A DNA stretch of 64,000 nt from Ovis canadensis (taxonomy: Eukaryota > Chordata > Mammalia > Artiodactyla > Bovidae): NCBI RefSeq assembly GCF_042477335.2, contig NC_091264.1, positions 32,675,386 to 32,739,385 of the forward strand, written 5' to 3'. Shown here in pieces: positions 37,401-49,600 of this stretch (position 1 is its first letter; the number at the start of each line of letters is the position of its first letter). The notes beneath the pieces are model-generated. The model worked only from the letters and a program-made list of their open reading frames with translations, made no database searches and had not been told where the DNA came from. Made by a program: the position numbers and the translations under genes.

Positions 37401-40087
37401 TTCTTTTCCTACTACTTTTATTCTCACTTGAGGATACATTTTTGCCCATCTCTCAGAAGTTGGTAGGGATGGAGTGAGGATACTAATATGTTACAGAGTG
37501 AAAGACTGAGGCACAGGTTACATAGTAACAGAGCTAGTCTCCATCTTTATCTCCTCCCAACAGACCACACTGCCTTCCTATGATCCCAAGTCCTAAATTA
37601 AATCTTCCCTAGTAACTCTTTAAGAAAAAAATTTTTTAATTTATAGCTTCCTGCCCCCCCGCAACATGCACACACTTCTTGATGATAAAATAACCTTCAG
37701 TGAGCTAGAAATAAAATCCTCCATCACTCTCCCTACACCTTTCCAGCTAAAGCCTCAATGTCAGACCAGAGAAATTCTGGGATACCACTGACTCAGACAA
37801 CCCTGTAGAGTGGATGAAATGCCCCTCTCTCCCCCAAATATTCTGCCTCAGTCTCTTCCCTTCTCTCAGCTGCTCTCTGTGAAGGCTTTGAGAGCAGCTG
37901 CCCAGGGTGAAATTCAGCCCAGCAACCCCGCCTCCACAATTAAGAGCTTGGAGTAACCCAGTCGGCAAGCTGGCAAGCTGAGCCACCAGCCCTGGCTCCA
38001 CCCTTTCCTGCCCTGTGACCTCCCTGTGAGTGGCTTCTCCTCCCCAGTCCCTGCTTCCTCCCCTGCCGATGGGGAGTGTGCCCTGCTTACTTCTGGGTGC
38101 AGGTGGGAAGAGCAGTACAGCTGAGGAGGGAGTGCTTTGTGACTATAAAGAGGGAGGTGGACATGGTGGCTTCAGTTACTAAAGCACAGACCTTGACCCT
38201 CACTACTCTTCTGCTGGGTTTCCTTATGTAGGAGCTCCCAGAATGTTCCACCTTCTTCCGAGTGGAGGAGATAGAATGGGGGGCGGGGGGGGGGGGCATG
38301 TAACTCCAGGGGTAAGTGTGGGCTGGATCGATTTCTGAAATGTGTTTGAGTTGGGAGTTAGAGGTGGGGGGACTAGTATAGAGGCTCCCCAATTATTACA
38401 GCCCTAAGATACCTATATGTACCTTTAACCTTTCCTGGGTCTTTTTATATGTACATACCCAGGCTCCCAGACACACCCACATATACACCTCCACTTAGAT
38501 ACTAATAACTCTCTTCATTTCCAAGGACAGCCGTGTAGTCACCCAGCTCCCCACCTCCACACACACAGATACACATATCAACACAAGTTTACACACCTAA
38601 ACACACACATTCTCTCAGTGCTCTGGTGTTTCCCTAGCCAGAGAACACATAATGAGTGTTCACAAAGCTTCTGCAGCATCCTGTTCTAGCCATGTCGGAA
38701 AAGCATCAAGGTGCCCTGAAGTGTTCAGGCTTTAAAAAAGAAGTTGACCTAGGTTTGATGCCCAGGTCCATTATTTTATGAACAGTGTGGCTTTGTTGAA
38801 ACAGTGGGCACTCTATACATGGCACCTGCTATAGTTACTGAATTTTAAAAAAAAAATTAAGGCAACATGGGCTGGAAAGGAAGAGGGAAGGCATAGAACA
38901 CAGGCAGTTATTCCCTTAGCCTTCTTAACCCAGGCTTTTCAGAGACTCCCTGGAACCAAGTGAGACACACAGACAACCCCAGCTTCTCTGGTGCCTCTTG
39001 CCCTGCAGTTGAAATGTTAGGAAGAGGCAGCGGAAAATCTGGGATTGGTGGGTGGGCAGGGGAAACTTTCTGAGCCACGAAGGGGGCTGGGGGATGCTTG
39101 CTCCCAGAGTTGCTGACAGCCATCCTAGGTTTGTTGTTCTTTCTTTGGTTTCCTTTCTTCCCTGGGGACACCCCCGTCCCCCCCCCAACAAAGCAGAGCT
39201 TCAGTGTTGTCAGCAGAAGGGGCCCCCAGGGGCCCTCCTGTAGGATGGGGGGTGGGGCCATGAAACCACACCCACACATCTCCTCCACCCCAGGAGCCTC
39301 CCCAGCGCGCTGCCCAGCTGGTCCCCAGGCACTTCCAGAACCCAGGCATCAGGGCTAGCTGCCCCTTCCCTCCCCCTCCCCCCACTTCCACTGGGACAAT
39401 TGAAAGCTTGAAAGCCTGGCAGTGTCAGGGTAGCAGGCCAGAAGGCACTTCCCTGGCTACAGGGAGCTTGGGCTGGTTAAGAGGCCCCCGGCTCATTCTT
39501 CCTTCCTTTGCCAATCAATGGAAAATCTCGCTGCAGGGCACGGCATTCCCAGCCTGCCCTGCTTGGGGGCAGGAGCAGGGCATGCTGGGAATTGTAGTCC
39601 TTACAACTCAGATGCAAAGAAAATTGGAGAGAGATGAGGAAACCAGAGAGAGAAAGGTGTAGCTCCTGCCATGGCCCAGGAAAAAGAATGAGGGTAAACA
39701 GGTGTGGCTGGGCTGAGTGAGACAGGTAGCACAAATGCAGAAGTCCTGCTTTTTAACGGACTTCCCACTGACCCCATCCTCAGACCCCTACTCTGAGGAC
39801 AGAGTTGAACATCTCACTCTGAAGCCAGCTATACTGGGAAGGTGGTCAACTGAGTTGAAAACTGAGCAGATGAAACCATGCCATTGTTCTAACAGGGGTA
39901 GGAAGAGACAGTCAGGGTCAGGTAACTGGCTCCTGACCCATCTTCCCCTGGCCTAGAGACCCTTCCACTTAGTCTTGGATCTTCAGACCTAAGACCTCTC
40001 CCCATCTTCCCTCAGATTCAGCTCTGCCCGCTGCCTGAGACAGAGATACAGAGACAGAGAGAGCCAGTTTGTGTTTGAAGAGAATGG
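37400..40087. other. TMEM63B intron 1, distal part
   Basis: Unique sequence with a G12 run at 38285-38296 and CA-rich patches near 38460-38610. GC-rich from about 38950. No exon recognised. Confidence 0.4.
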
Positions 40088-40091
40088 ATGT

Positions 40092-40133
<42 letters not shown>

Positions 40134-40136
40134 ATG
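40088..40136. repeat. (TG)n microsatellite in TMEM63B intron 1
   Basis: Long TG run about 310 bp before exon 2. Confidence 0.92.
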
Positions 40137-40444
40137 GAGGTGGTGGGAGGTGAATTGCTAGAGACTCAGAGACATCTTCCAGCTTAGAAAAACCGGTCGC
40201 CCCAGTCCAGACCCAGGCTGAGTTCCCTGGGCCCAGAGCCCAAGAGCCAGGGAAAGTAAGTCCGTGTGACTCAACCCTCCCTTCCTGGGCCCCTTATCTC
40301 CAGAGGCCAGAGCTCCCACCCACCCAGGCAGCCCGGAGACCTGTCCTCGCTGTGCCCTCCCTACGCCGCCCCTGCCGAAGCCCCGAGCGGAACCGTGAGG
40401 GGGGCAGGGGCCGAGCCCGGCTGACCGCTCCGCCCCCTGCCCAG

Positions 40445-40627
40445 GAGGACCATGCGGCAGTAGCAGCCATGCTACCCTTCCTGCTGGCCACACTGGGCAC
40501 CATGGCCCTCAACAGCAGCAACCCCAAGGACTACTGCTACAGCGCCCGCATCCGCAGCACTGTCCTGCAGGGCCTGCCGTTCGGGGGCGTCCCCACTGTG
40601 CTGGCTCTGGACTTCATGTGCTTCCTT
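40445..40627 (+). CDS. TMEM63B: TMEM63B exon 2 (start codon, residues 1-53)
   Basis: Acceptor ccctgcccag, 24 bases of 5' UTR, ATG at 40469, donor CTT|gtgagt. Encodes the extracellular N-terminus, with an N-S-S sequon at residue 15, and the first half of TM0. The intron falls between codons. Confidence 0.96.
40452..40463 (+). promoter_or_regulatory. Three-codon upstream ORF in TMEM63B 5' UTR
   Basis: Within exon 2 the first ATG (context GACCATGC) reads Met-Arg-Gln-stop and ends 5 bases before the main ATG at 40469. Such a minimal upstream ORF so close to the start could lower initiation or require leaky scanning. Its effect is inferred. Confidence 0.7.
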
Positions 40628-43600
40628 GTGAGTGCCCACATGCCCCCCTCCACCCTCGGCACCACACCCTGTATCACAGCTGGCCCACACCCACCACTCT
40701 AACCACTCCCCCACCTGACCCTGACTCCCCACGTGTGACTGCAGGTGGGAAGCCCCATCAGCCAGCCCAAGTTCAGCCTCGGACCTTCATCCCACCCGGA
40801 GTCCTCCTTTTCTCAGACAAAAATCCTGCCCCTCTACCCTGCCCTCCTAGCTGGTCCAGGGGGTGAATGGCCTCCCATCCTGCCAACCACCCCCTCCTTC
40901 CTCAGGCACTGCTGTTCTTGTTCTCCATCCTCCGGAAGGTGGCCTGGGACTACGGGCGGCTGGCCTTGGTGACAGATGCAGACAGGTAAGGCTCTGGGAC
41001 CCTCCCCTACCCCTACACACAGGCTGGTGTGCACACTCGCATGCCCACACACACACGTACATACACTTGTCCGTGCTCCTCAGGGATAGGAGGAGTGTCA
41101 GCCCACTCTCATCCTCTTTGGTGGGGGGGTGGGGGAGGGTGGGGGCAGGGGATGAAGAGGGACCGGTCCCAGAGCAGGCATGGGGACACAGGGGCCCACA
41201 GCGGGCCTTGGTCCCTTGCCAGTGCCTGGAGACCCATCCCGGCCCCGCTCACCCTGTCTGTTCTCTGTCCCCAGGCGCCGGCGGCAGGAGCGAGACCGAG
41301 TGGAGCAGGAATAGTATGTGGGGCGGCAGCCCCCTCGCCCCCACTAAACCAGCTTTCCTTTTTCTTCTCTCTCATGCTTCTCTTCCTACCACGTTGCCGG
41401 TGTCTTTTTTCCGTTTTCTCCTCTGCAGGCTCATGTTGGGATTAACGCAGGTGGTGTGCTTCGCAGAGCAGGGGGCTCCCCAGCTTGTCTCTGCCGTACT
41501 CCCCCATCTCTCCCTCCGGCTCTTGGCCTGGGAGAAGCGGCTCCCTGTGCGCGCAGGCATCCGCCACCCTGGTTGGCTGGGGTGGAGGAGCCGTCTTCCT
41601 TGGGAACCCACAGGACAGTCACCCTGTTGGTTGCAGAGACAAGATTGGGTGTCTCCAGTGGCTTCTCACCCCCTAACAGCTAGTTCTTCCTATTCCAGGG
41701 TTCCCTGCTCACCCGCTCTGGAGGCCTGGGAGGGGGGCGGCCAGAGAAGCTCTGAGCGCGGCCCTCTGTGTCCGTCACCGTCTCTGTCTATAGGCCTGGC
41801 ATTGGAGTTGCGGCAGCTGCTGGGGCCAGGAAAGGGGAGGGTGGGGGACACCTCTCAGCCCCCCAGCCCCCAGCCCTTCTGGGGCTGTCTTGGTCCAGCC
41901 TGTCCTTCCCCATCACCATGCGCCCCCACCATTGCCCTGTGCCCAGCGTGGGCTCTGCTCCCCCGGCCCCCACTGGTCAGCTCCGGAAATGCAGGGCCCC
42001 CACTGACATCCTTCAACAGTCGCGGGGTGCTGATGAAGACTCACCCTCCCATCCTTTCCCCATCCCTGCATCAGGGCCCCCGGGGCCCCTGAGGGGAAGG
42101 TGCGGGTTCAAGGGAGGCAGGGAGAGGGCAGTCACTCTTGCGCGCTTCTGCCTCTGCGCTTTCTGTGCCTTGTCTGGAGCTCTGGAGTGGGAGCCCACCC
42201 ACTCCACCCGGCTCCCCAGAGACTCAGACTCACCCACTCTCTGATCTCTCGTCTCTCCACCCCCAGTGTGGCCTCAGCTATGCACGGGGACAGTCACGAC
42301 CGGTATGAGCGTCTCACGTCTGTCTCCAGCTCCGTCGACTTTGACCAAAGGGACAATGTGAGTGTCCTCCCCCCAGCTTCTCAGCACCCCCTCTTCCAGG
42401 GCACGTGGGTTCAGCAGCCTTGGCTTTAGGTGATATGGAGTCAGGGGTCTACGCAGTGGGGCCTTCTGCCCAGCAAGGGTGATGCTCGTCCGAGAGCCAC
42501 AAGGTAGCACCCAGACCCAGAACTCCAGGCTCTGTCTTCCACGACAGCCTCCAAACCAGCACAGGTTGAATATCTGCGGTTTCTAAATGTCATTTTCCCC
42601 AGTAGAGTTCTGTGCCCCTCTCCAGTGAGCAATCCTAAGGACCTCTTTTTCCTTAGACATTTTCCTGGAAGTAATCATGAGCCTTCCAGGCCTGCTTAGC
42701 AAAACATGCAGAATCCACTGTGCTGCTCAGAGGTTGCAGGCTGGTGGCCCCTGGCAATCCGGGGCCAGCTGACCTGCTTGTAGATTGGAGCTGAGGGGCA
42801 GGGCTCCTGTAGACAAGGCATGTACTTGGGGAGGCATAGCAGACCCCAGACCCCTTTAGATCAGACCCAACACTCTGGCATTACCTGTCTGGCCACCTGC
42901 CATTCTGCCAGGCTCAGAACTCTCACCCTGGTCAGAACTCTAATCCTCAGGCTGTAAGGTGGCTCTGGTCAGTCCAGCTTAGGCTGGGGCCCCTGGGAGC
43001 AGGAGCTCCTGTGGCCCCCGTAGCAAAAGAAGCCTGTCAGCTTCCTGAATTGGACTCATACTGGTAAGTGACAAAGCAGAGGTGTCACCCCTCCCAGCCA
43101 GAGCTGTCCAGATGGTCCCCAGACTTACTGTCCTGTATCTTGGCTGGAGGGCACCTCTCTCCCCCATCCCATGTTATGCCTGGAAGTCTCCCAGTAGGAA
43201 GTTGGGTCAGGGTCTCTCTGCCCAGCTCTTCTCCACATAGCCCCACCCTGCCCTGAGCAGGGTCTCTGTCTGAAGACAAGCCTGGGGGCTTGAGAGCAGA
43301 TCACAGCTCACAGTGGCCCTGGGCTGGTCCCTCTGGGGTGTTCTTGGGGCTTCCCAGGTGCTGCTAGGGGTAAAGAACCCGCCTGCCAATGCAGGATTCG
43401 CAAAGGATTCAGGTTCGATCCCTGGGTAGGGAAGATCCTCTGGAGAAGGAAATGGCAACCCGCTCCAGTATCCTTGCCTGGAAAATTCCATGGACAGAGG
43501 AGCCCAATGGGCTACAGTCCATGAGATCACAGAGAGTCAGACACAGCTGAGCACATAGAAGGTAGGTGGCAGGACCTTGGGCACCATGGCCCACTCCTCT

Positions 43601-46600
43601 GCTCTTGGGAGCCACGTTGCAGACTCTCCACATTGCAGAAGCTGCAGGTCTGAGGTCCAGACCTCGGACCCCAGACCCCACCCATCCCCACCCTGCAGGG
43701 CCCACACAACTGCAGGACTTTTTCTCTGGTTCCGCTGCCCTTGGGTGTTTGTGGGGACCTGCACTCTGAGCCCAGGAGTCTACAGGTGACCCCGTGTGGG
43801 CTTGGTCCTTCTTCCTCCCTGAGGGCGGGCACCCCCGTTGCCCCTCTCTGGGATGAGCTGGTTTCCCTGGGGGCTGTGGGAGCTGTGACAAGGTGAGCCA
43901 CAGCCTGGAAGTGGTCATGAGGTTGGGGTCAGCTGGGAGGGAGGCTGGGTGGGGGGAAGGGAGGCTCAGGGGTGGCGGAGGGTGGTGGGATGGGAGCACC
44001 AGCTGACAGCCCTCTGTACCCCCAGGGTTTCTGTTCCTGGCTGACAGCCATCTTCAGGATAAAGTAAGTGAACGATCTTCAAGTTCTAACGAAAAAGAGA
44101 AACAGCAGACCTGTCATCTCCCTACCAAGTCCAGAGGCCAGCATCTCTGAGGGCCTTAGCGCTCCTAGCCAAGCCAGCACCCACCTCCCTGTTCCAGAGG
44201 CCCAGGCCCCTGCTGTTCCTCTGAGCCGGCCTCACTTTACCCCCCAACAGTCTCCTGTGCCCCTCCCCCGCCTAGGGGGCCTGCTCTGCCCTCAGCTCTC
44301 CTCGCCCCTGCCGCCCTGTGCAAGGAGGCGCGGACGCTGCCACCTCAGAGCCATGTGCAGCCAGCGGGTAGGGGCAACAGGCAGGCTGGGGGCAGCCAGC
44401 CAGCTGCAGGCAGGAGCCAGTCTCCAGCAGGCAGAAGTCAGGAGACGGAGCCAGAGTGCGGCAGGCAGGCAGTGAGCCTTGAGAGAGGCAGGAAGCCGGG
44501 ACAGGTCAGCACCGCCACCGTCCTGGCCCGTGGGTGCCCAGGGCTCCCCACGCCTAAGGGCGAGCACCGCTGCTTCCCAGACCTCCCTCCGCCCTCCCGC
44601 CTCTGTCTCCCCCTGCCACCACCTTTGTCCGCCCTCCTCGGGTTGTCCTCTCACCTCCGTTTCTCCCCATCCCCTGCTGCTCTTCCTCTCTGCAGTGTGC
44701 CTTGTTTTTCTTCTCTCTCTCTGTCTCTCTCCCCCATCCCTCTCCTCCTCCTCTCTTTTCTCTTTCCCTCCCCTTCTCCCTGAATCCTTCCTTCTTCTCC
44801 CTCCCTTTCCCTCTCACTTCCTTCTCCCTCCCCTCCCAGGACACAGGGGACCCAGAGCCCCACCTCCCCTCTTTCAACCCCATCCTGCTGCCGGATCAGC
44901 CAGGGCTAGGGTGGACGTGGGCTGGGGTGGGCCAGGGCAGATGAGCCATGGCCCCTCCGGCACACTGGTCCTTACCACATCCCCGGTGCCCACAGGGATG
45001 ACGAGATCCGGGACAAATGTGGAGGCGATGCCGTGCACTACCTGTCCTTCCAGCGGCACATCATCGGGCTGCTGGTGGCCGTGGGTGTCCTCTCTGTAGG
45101 CATCGTGCTGCCCGTCAACTTCTCAGGGGACCTGCTGGGTCAGTAAGGGCCAGGACCACTGTGGTGGGAAGAGGAGGGGACAAAAGGGGACGTGCCCTGA
45201 CCCCTCCGTCATCCTCTCCCTCGTCCCACCCCCCAGAGAACAATGCCTACAGCTTTGGGAGAACCACCATTGCCAACTTGAAATCAGGGTAAGAGTGGGA
45301 AGCTGGTCAAGCGAGGCCTGGGTCTGTGGGCAGAGTCTGGATAGGAATGGGGAGTGGAGGAAAAAGGGGGGTGTTTGGGGGAGAGGTAACTGAGGCTGCA
45401 GAGGTGACGGTGGGGCCTTGAGGGCTTGGGATGGAGCCAGAAGGAGAGGCTCCCAGGGAGGCTGGCTGGTGGTGTCTAGAGGGCAGTGTACCCAGCAGGG
45501 AGGGCGTGAAGAGATGACCTCTGGGGACAGTGTGGTTGGAATGGGACAGTCTTGGGGTCAGGATGTGGGGTGTGGGGCCTGCCTTGGGAGGGTGTCAGAG
45601 GACCCGAGTCTCTAAGGGGCCCTGTACCAGGGTTGTTGTTTTTAATGCTTATTTATTTTTGACGGTGCTGGGTCTCCGTCGCTGTGTGTGGGCTTTCTCT
45701 AGTGGCGAGCAAGGGCTCCTCCGGTTGCGCTGCGGTGGTGTCTCATTGCGGAGTGTGGGCTCTAGAATATGGGCTCAGTAGGTGTGGCGCATGGGCTCAG
45801 TTGCCCTGCAGCGCCCGCGGCGTGTGAAATCTTCCCAGAGCGGGGATCAAACCGTGTCCCCTGCACTGGCAGACGGATTCTTCACCACTGGACCACCAGG
45901 GAAGTCCTCCAGGGTTTCATGAACACTGGCAGGTTTGGGGGTGTTTGCGAGTGTTCCCAGCCCTGGTGGCCCCGCTCCCCCCTCTGTCCCGCCAGGAACA
46001 ACCTGCTATGGCTGCACACCTCCTTCGCCTTCCTGTACCTGCTGCTCACCGTCTACAGCATGCGCAGACACACCTCGAAAATGCGCTACAAGGAGGATGA
46101 CCTGGTGAGTGCAGCGGAGCCAGGCCCGTCCCCAGCCCACCCTTGGGGACTCTCCTGCTGAGTTCTAAGGTGTGGTCAGCACCCAGGTGAGGCCAGCTGG
46201 TTTTGAATCCTGGCTCAGCAGCCCAGGAGCCCCCATCCTGCCAGTTAAGTGACCTCCCCCAGGCTCAGTCCCCTCCTCTGTAGGAGGTGAGAATGGTCCC
46301 TCTCCCAAGGTGGGTGGGGGATGAGGCAAGGCCGTGCCTGGAAGGCCTGGGGCAGGAAATGGCTGTGGGAGTGATTGTCCCTCTTCTCCTATATTTATTC
46401 CCCAAACCAGCACTGAACACCCACTCCATGCACCCACCCTGCTGGGGCCTCAGGGTCTGAGAATCTGCAAGTAGTACCCGCTCTGCACCCCCATAAGCCC
46501 TCAGGGGGCAAGAGGCCAGGGGGCTTTCACTCTGCTCACTGTCTGATTTCTATTAGAAACACCACCCCTGGCTTATGCCAAGGTCTGCTTATCCCACCTG

Positions 46601-49600
46601 TCCCTCTCTGCTTCCCCGTTCCCCACCCCCTCTCTGAGGGTCAAGCCTCAGGAAGGCAAACTGGCCCCCTTCACTCCCCAGGTGAAGCGGACTCTCTTCA
46701 TCAACGGAATCTCCAAATATGCAGAGTCAGAGAAGATCAAGAAGCATTTTGAGTGAGTAGCTCCTCCCCCTGTCCCCAACCCCAGGACCCGTGGACCCTT
46801 CTTTGCCTTCTTTCAGCTCCAAGAGCATCGTCGCGGGCCTCTCTCCTGGGGGGCTCAGGGGCTGTGGTACAGGGTAGGGGGTTATGCTAAGAAAGAATTC
46901 TGACTCCAACGTGTTGGGCTGGACTTCAGGTCCCTCAAAGAGCTGGAGAAATACTTGAAAAGTGAGTCCCTGGGCCTTTCCTCCTCCTGGCTTGAACCAG
47001 GTCATGGTTTGTTGACCCTGGGTCCACGGGCCCTTGAGGATGTGGCCTTCTCAGAATTGTGCATGGTGTTCTGGAGGCTGTGTGCACGCGGACTGGCAGG
47101 GAGAAGGTTCTCAGTTTTCAGTGCATCCTCAGGGAGCCCAGAAGAGCTGGGCTGCATGTTCTCTGAGGTGCTTTTTAGCCAGAAGTCTGTCTTAGTAAAG
47201 TGAAGGAAATTCACTTCCAGTGGCCAGAACAGTCTGTATACAGCATCTGTTCATCTGTCCACTCAGCGGTTGTTCTCAGGTGCTGCTGAGATCCATGTGG
47301 TGGCCTGGGGACTACAGAAATGAGTGCAAGACCATCGAGTTCTCAGGGCTTCACAGTGCGGAGGCCAGCTTTAGAGGCCAGTCTCTGGGGACAGTATTAG
47401 GAGTTGGCCGGAGGTCCTGACTAGGGCCATTGGTGGTCTGGATCAGGGCTCGGTCTCTGGTGAGGATCAGGATTTAGTGAGGTCGGTTGACCTGGATGAG
47501 CAGTCAGTTGTCCTGGATCAGGATGGGATTGGAGTCGGATCCCAGGCCCCTGTGTTACCGAATGACTGGTTTGTGACCAGGGTTTTTGAGTGAATCCTCC
47601 TTTTTATTCAACATGCATTTATTGGTCACCTTCTGTGTGCCAGGCATAAATCAATTAGAAACAAGTCCTGCCCTCCCACAGTTTACAGAACAACAGCTAT
47701 AATTAGCTCATCAATCATTGGTCAGTATGAGAGAACAATTTGGGGTCCCATCTGGAGTTCAAGCTGTACTCAGCATTAGGGAGCAGGCTGGGTCAAGATT
47801 AAGGACAGTGTGTGCTGAGAATTAAGTGACATCTCTAATGTTACCATCCAAATGGAGTCAGCTGTCAACTTGTATAGACAAGTCCTTTAGTAACTTGTCT
47901 ATACACAAGTATCTTTTTTTTTTTAATTGACCCTTTCTTTTATTTATGTATTTATTTGGTTGCACGGGGTCTTAGTTGTGGTATGTGGAATCTAGTTCCC
48001 TGACCAGGGATTGAACCCAGGCCCCATGCATTGGGAGCGCAGAGTCTTAGCCACTGGACCACCGCGGAAGTCCCAGAAACAGGTGTCTTTTGAGCAACTT
48101 GTGTCATACTAGAGCAGGAACCTGGGGGTATGGCAGGAAACCTGCCCTCGTCTGCTTATATTCTAATAGGGAGAACCAGATGGCAAAGAAATGACCTTGG
48201 CAGGTGGGGGTGGGTGCTTGGAAGAAAACCGGAGCGGGGAGAGGGGCAGAGGGCGGGGTGGTGGAGGGAGAGGGGCAGAGGGCGGGGTCATGGAGGGAGA
48301 GGGGCAGGGGGCGGGGTCATGGAGGGAGAGGGGCAGGGGGCGGGGTCGTGGAGGGAAAGGGGCAGGGGGCGGGGTCATGGAGGGTGCTGCCCTGATGGGG
48401 TGGACACCGGGGGCTCAGACAGGGTGGCCTTAGAGCAGAGCCCTTTGTGCACTGAGGGAATGAACCCTGTGAGTCAAGCATCCATGGATCCAGCACTCGT
48501 TTGTTGTATACCTACTATGTGCTTCGTCCCGGGGGACAAAGAAGAGCCAGACTAGTCATGGCGGTGAGGAACTCACAGTCCAAGGTGGCTGTTTCAGGGG
48601 TCAGTCTGTGGTATTGCTTAGGAAACAGCCCGATTGGCAAAAAGCATCCCAATATTGTAAAGTTAATTATGCTCCCATTAAAATAAATAAATTTATTTTT
48701 AAACATAAAATAAAACTAACAGTCAGGGGTACTCCCTGGTGGTCCAGAGGTTAAGAATCTGCCTTCCAGTTCAGGGGACGGAGGTTCAGTCCCTCACTGG
48801 GGAATTAAGATTGCACATGCTATGTGGCAACTAGGCCCATGCACCGTAATTGGAGAGCCCTCCCACTACACTGCAACAAAGACTCGATGCAGCCAAATAA
48901 ATTAATTAAATAAAAATAATGTAAAAATAAAAAAGGAAAATAATGTAAAAAAATTATTGATCAGGCTATAAGCAGGGGGTTTGGGGAGACTGCAGTCCTC
49001 ACTGGAGTTTTTAGCATCATGGTGAGCAGTATTTCATTGACTCATCCATTCAGCACAGGACAGTGGGTGTTTATTGAGCACCTACTATGTGAAGGCTGTT
49101 GACCATGTGAGGGCTGTTGACCCAGCACCTGGGTATATGGTGCTGAGCAGGAGGCAGCCCTCATCCGTGTGGAGGCCCTGCTAGTTGTCAGTATCCACCA
49201 GGGTCTGGGTTCCAGGCCTGGGGTCTATCTGGATTGGAAGACTAACCCAGAAGAATCAGGGGATAACCTGTGTGCAAAATCAGGGAACCTGCGTGGGAGG
49301 GATTAGGGGATTAGAGATTAGCTGGGTGAAAATGAGGACTTAGCCTGCCACAGGGCTGACAGCCCTTCTAAAGATGAACCTAAAATGGTTTGAGCCACAG
49401 CAGTATCAGGGGGCTTCCCAGGTGGCGCAGTGGTAAAGAATCTACCTGCCAGTGCAGGAGATGCAAGAGACCTGGGTTCGATCCCTGGGTGGGGAAGATC
49501 CCCTGGAGAAGGGAATGGCAGCTCACTCCAGTATTCTTGCCTGGGAAATCCCACGGACAGAGCAGCCTGACACTCTGTAGTCCATGGGGTCGCAATGTGT

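Noticed and set aside
36054..40444. Extra TMEM63B 5' exons inside intron 1
   Set aside because: Several donor-like sites exist, but none pairs with a convincing acceptor and open or conserved-looking exon.
40863..42092. Long plus-strand open frame (about 409 codons) across TMEM63B introns 3-4
   Set aside because: It runs through exons 3 and 4 in the wrong frame and is GC-rich intron sequence with no family resemblance.
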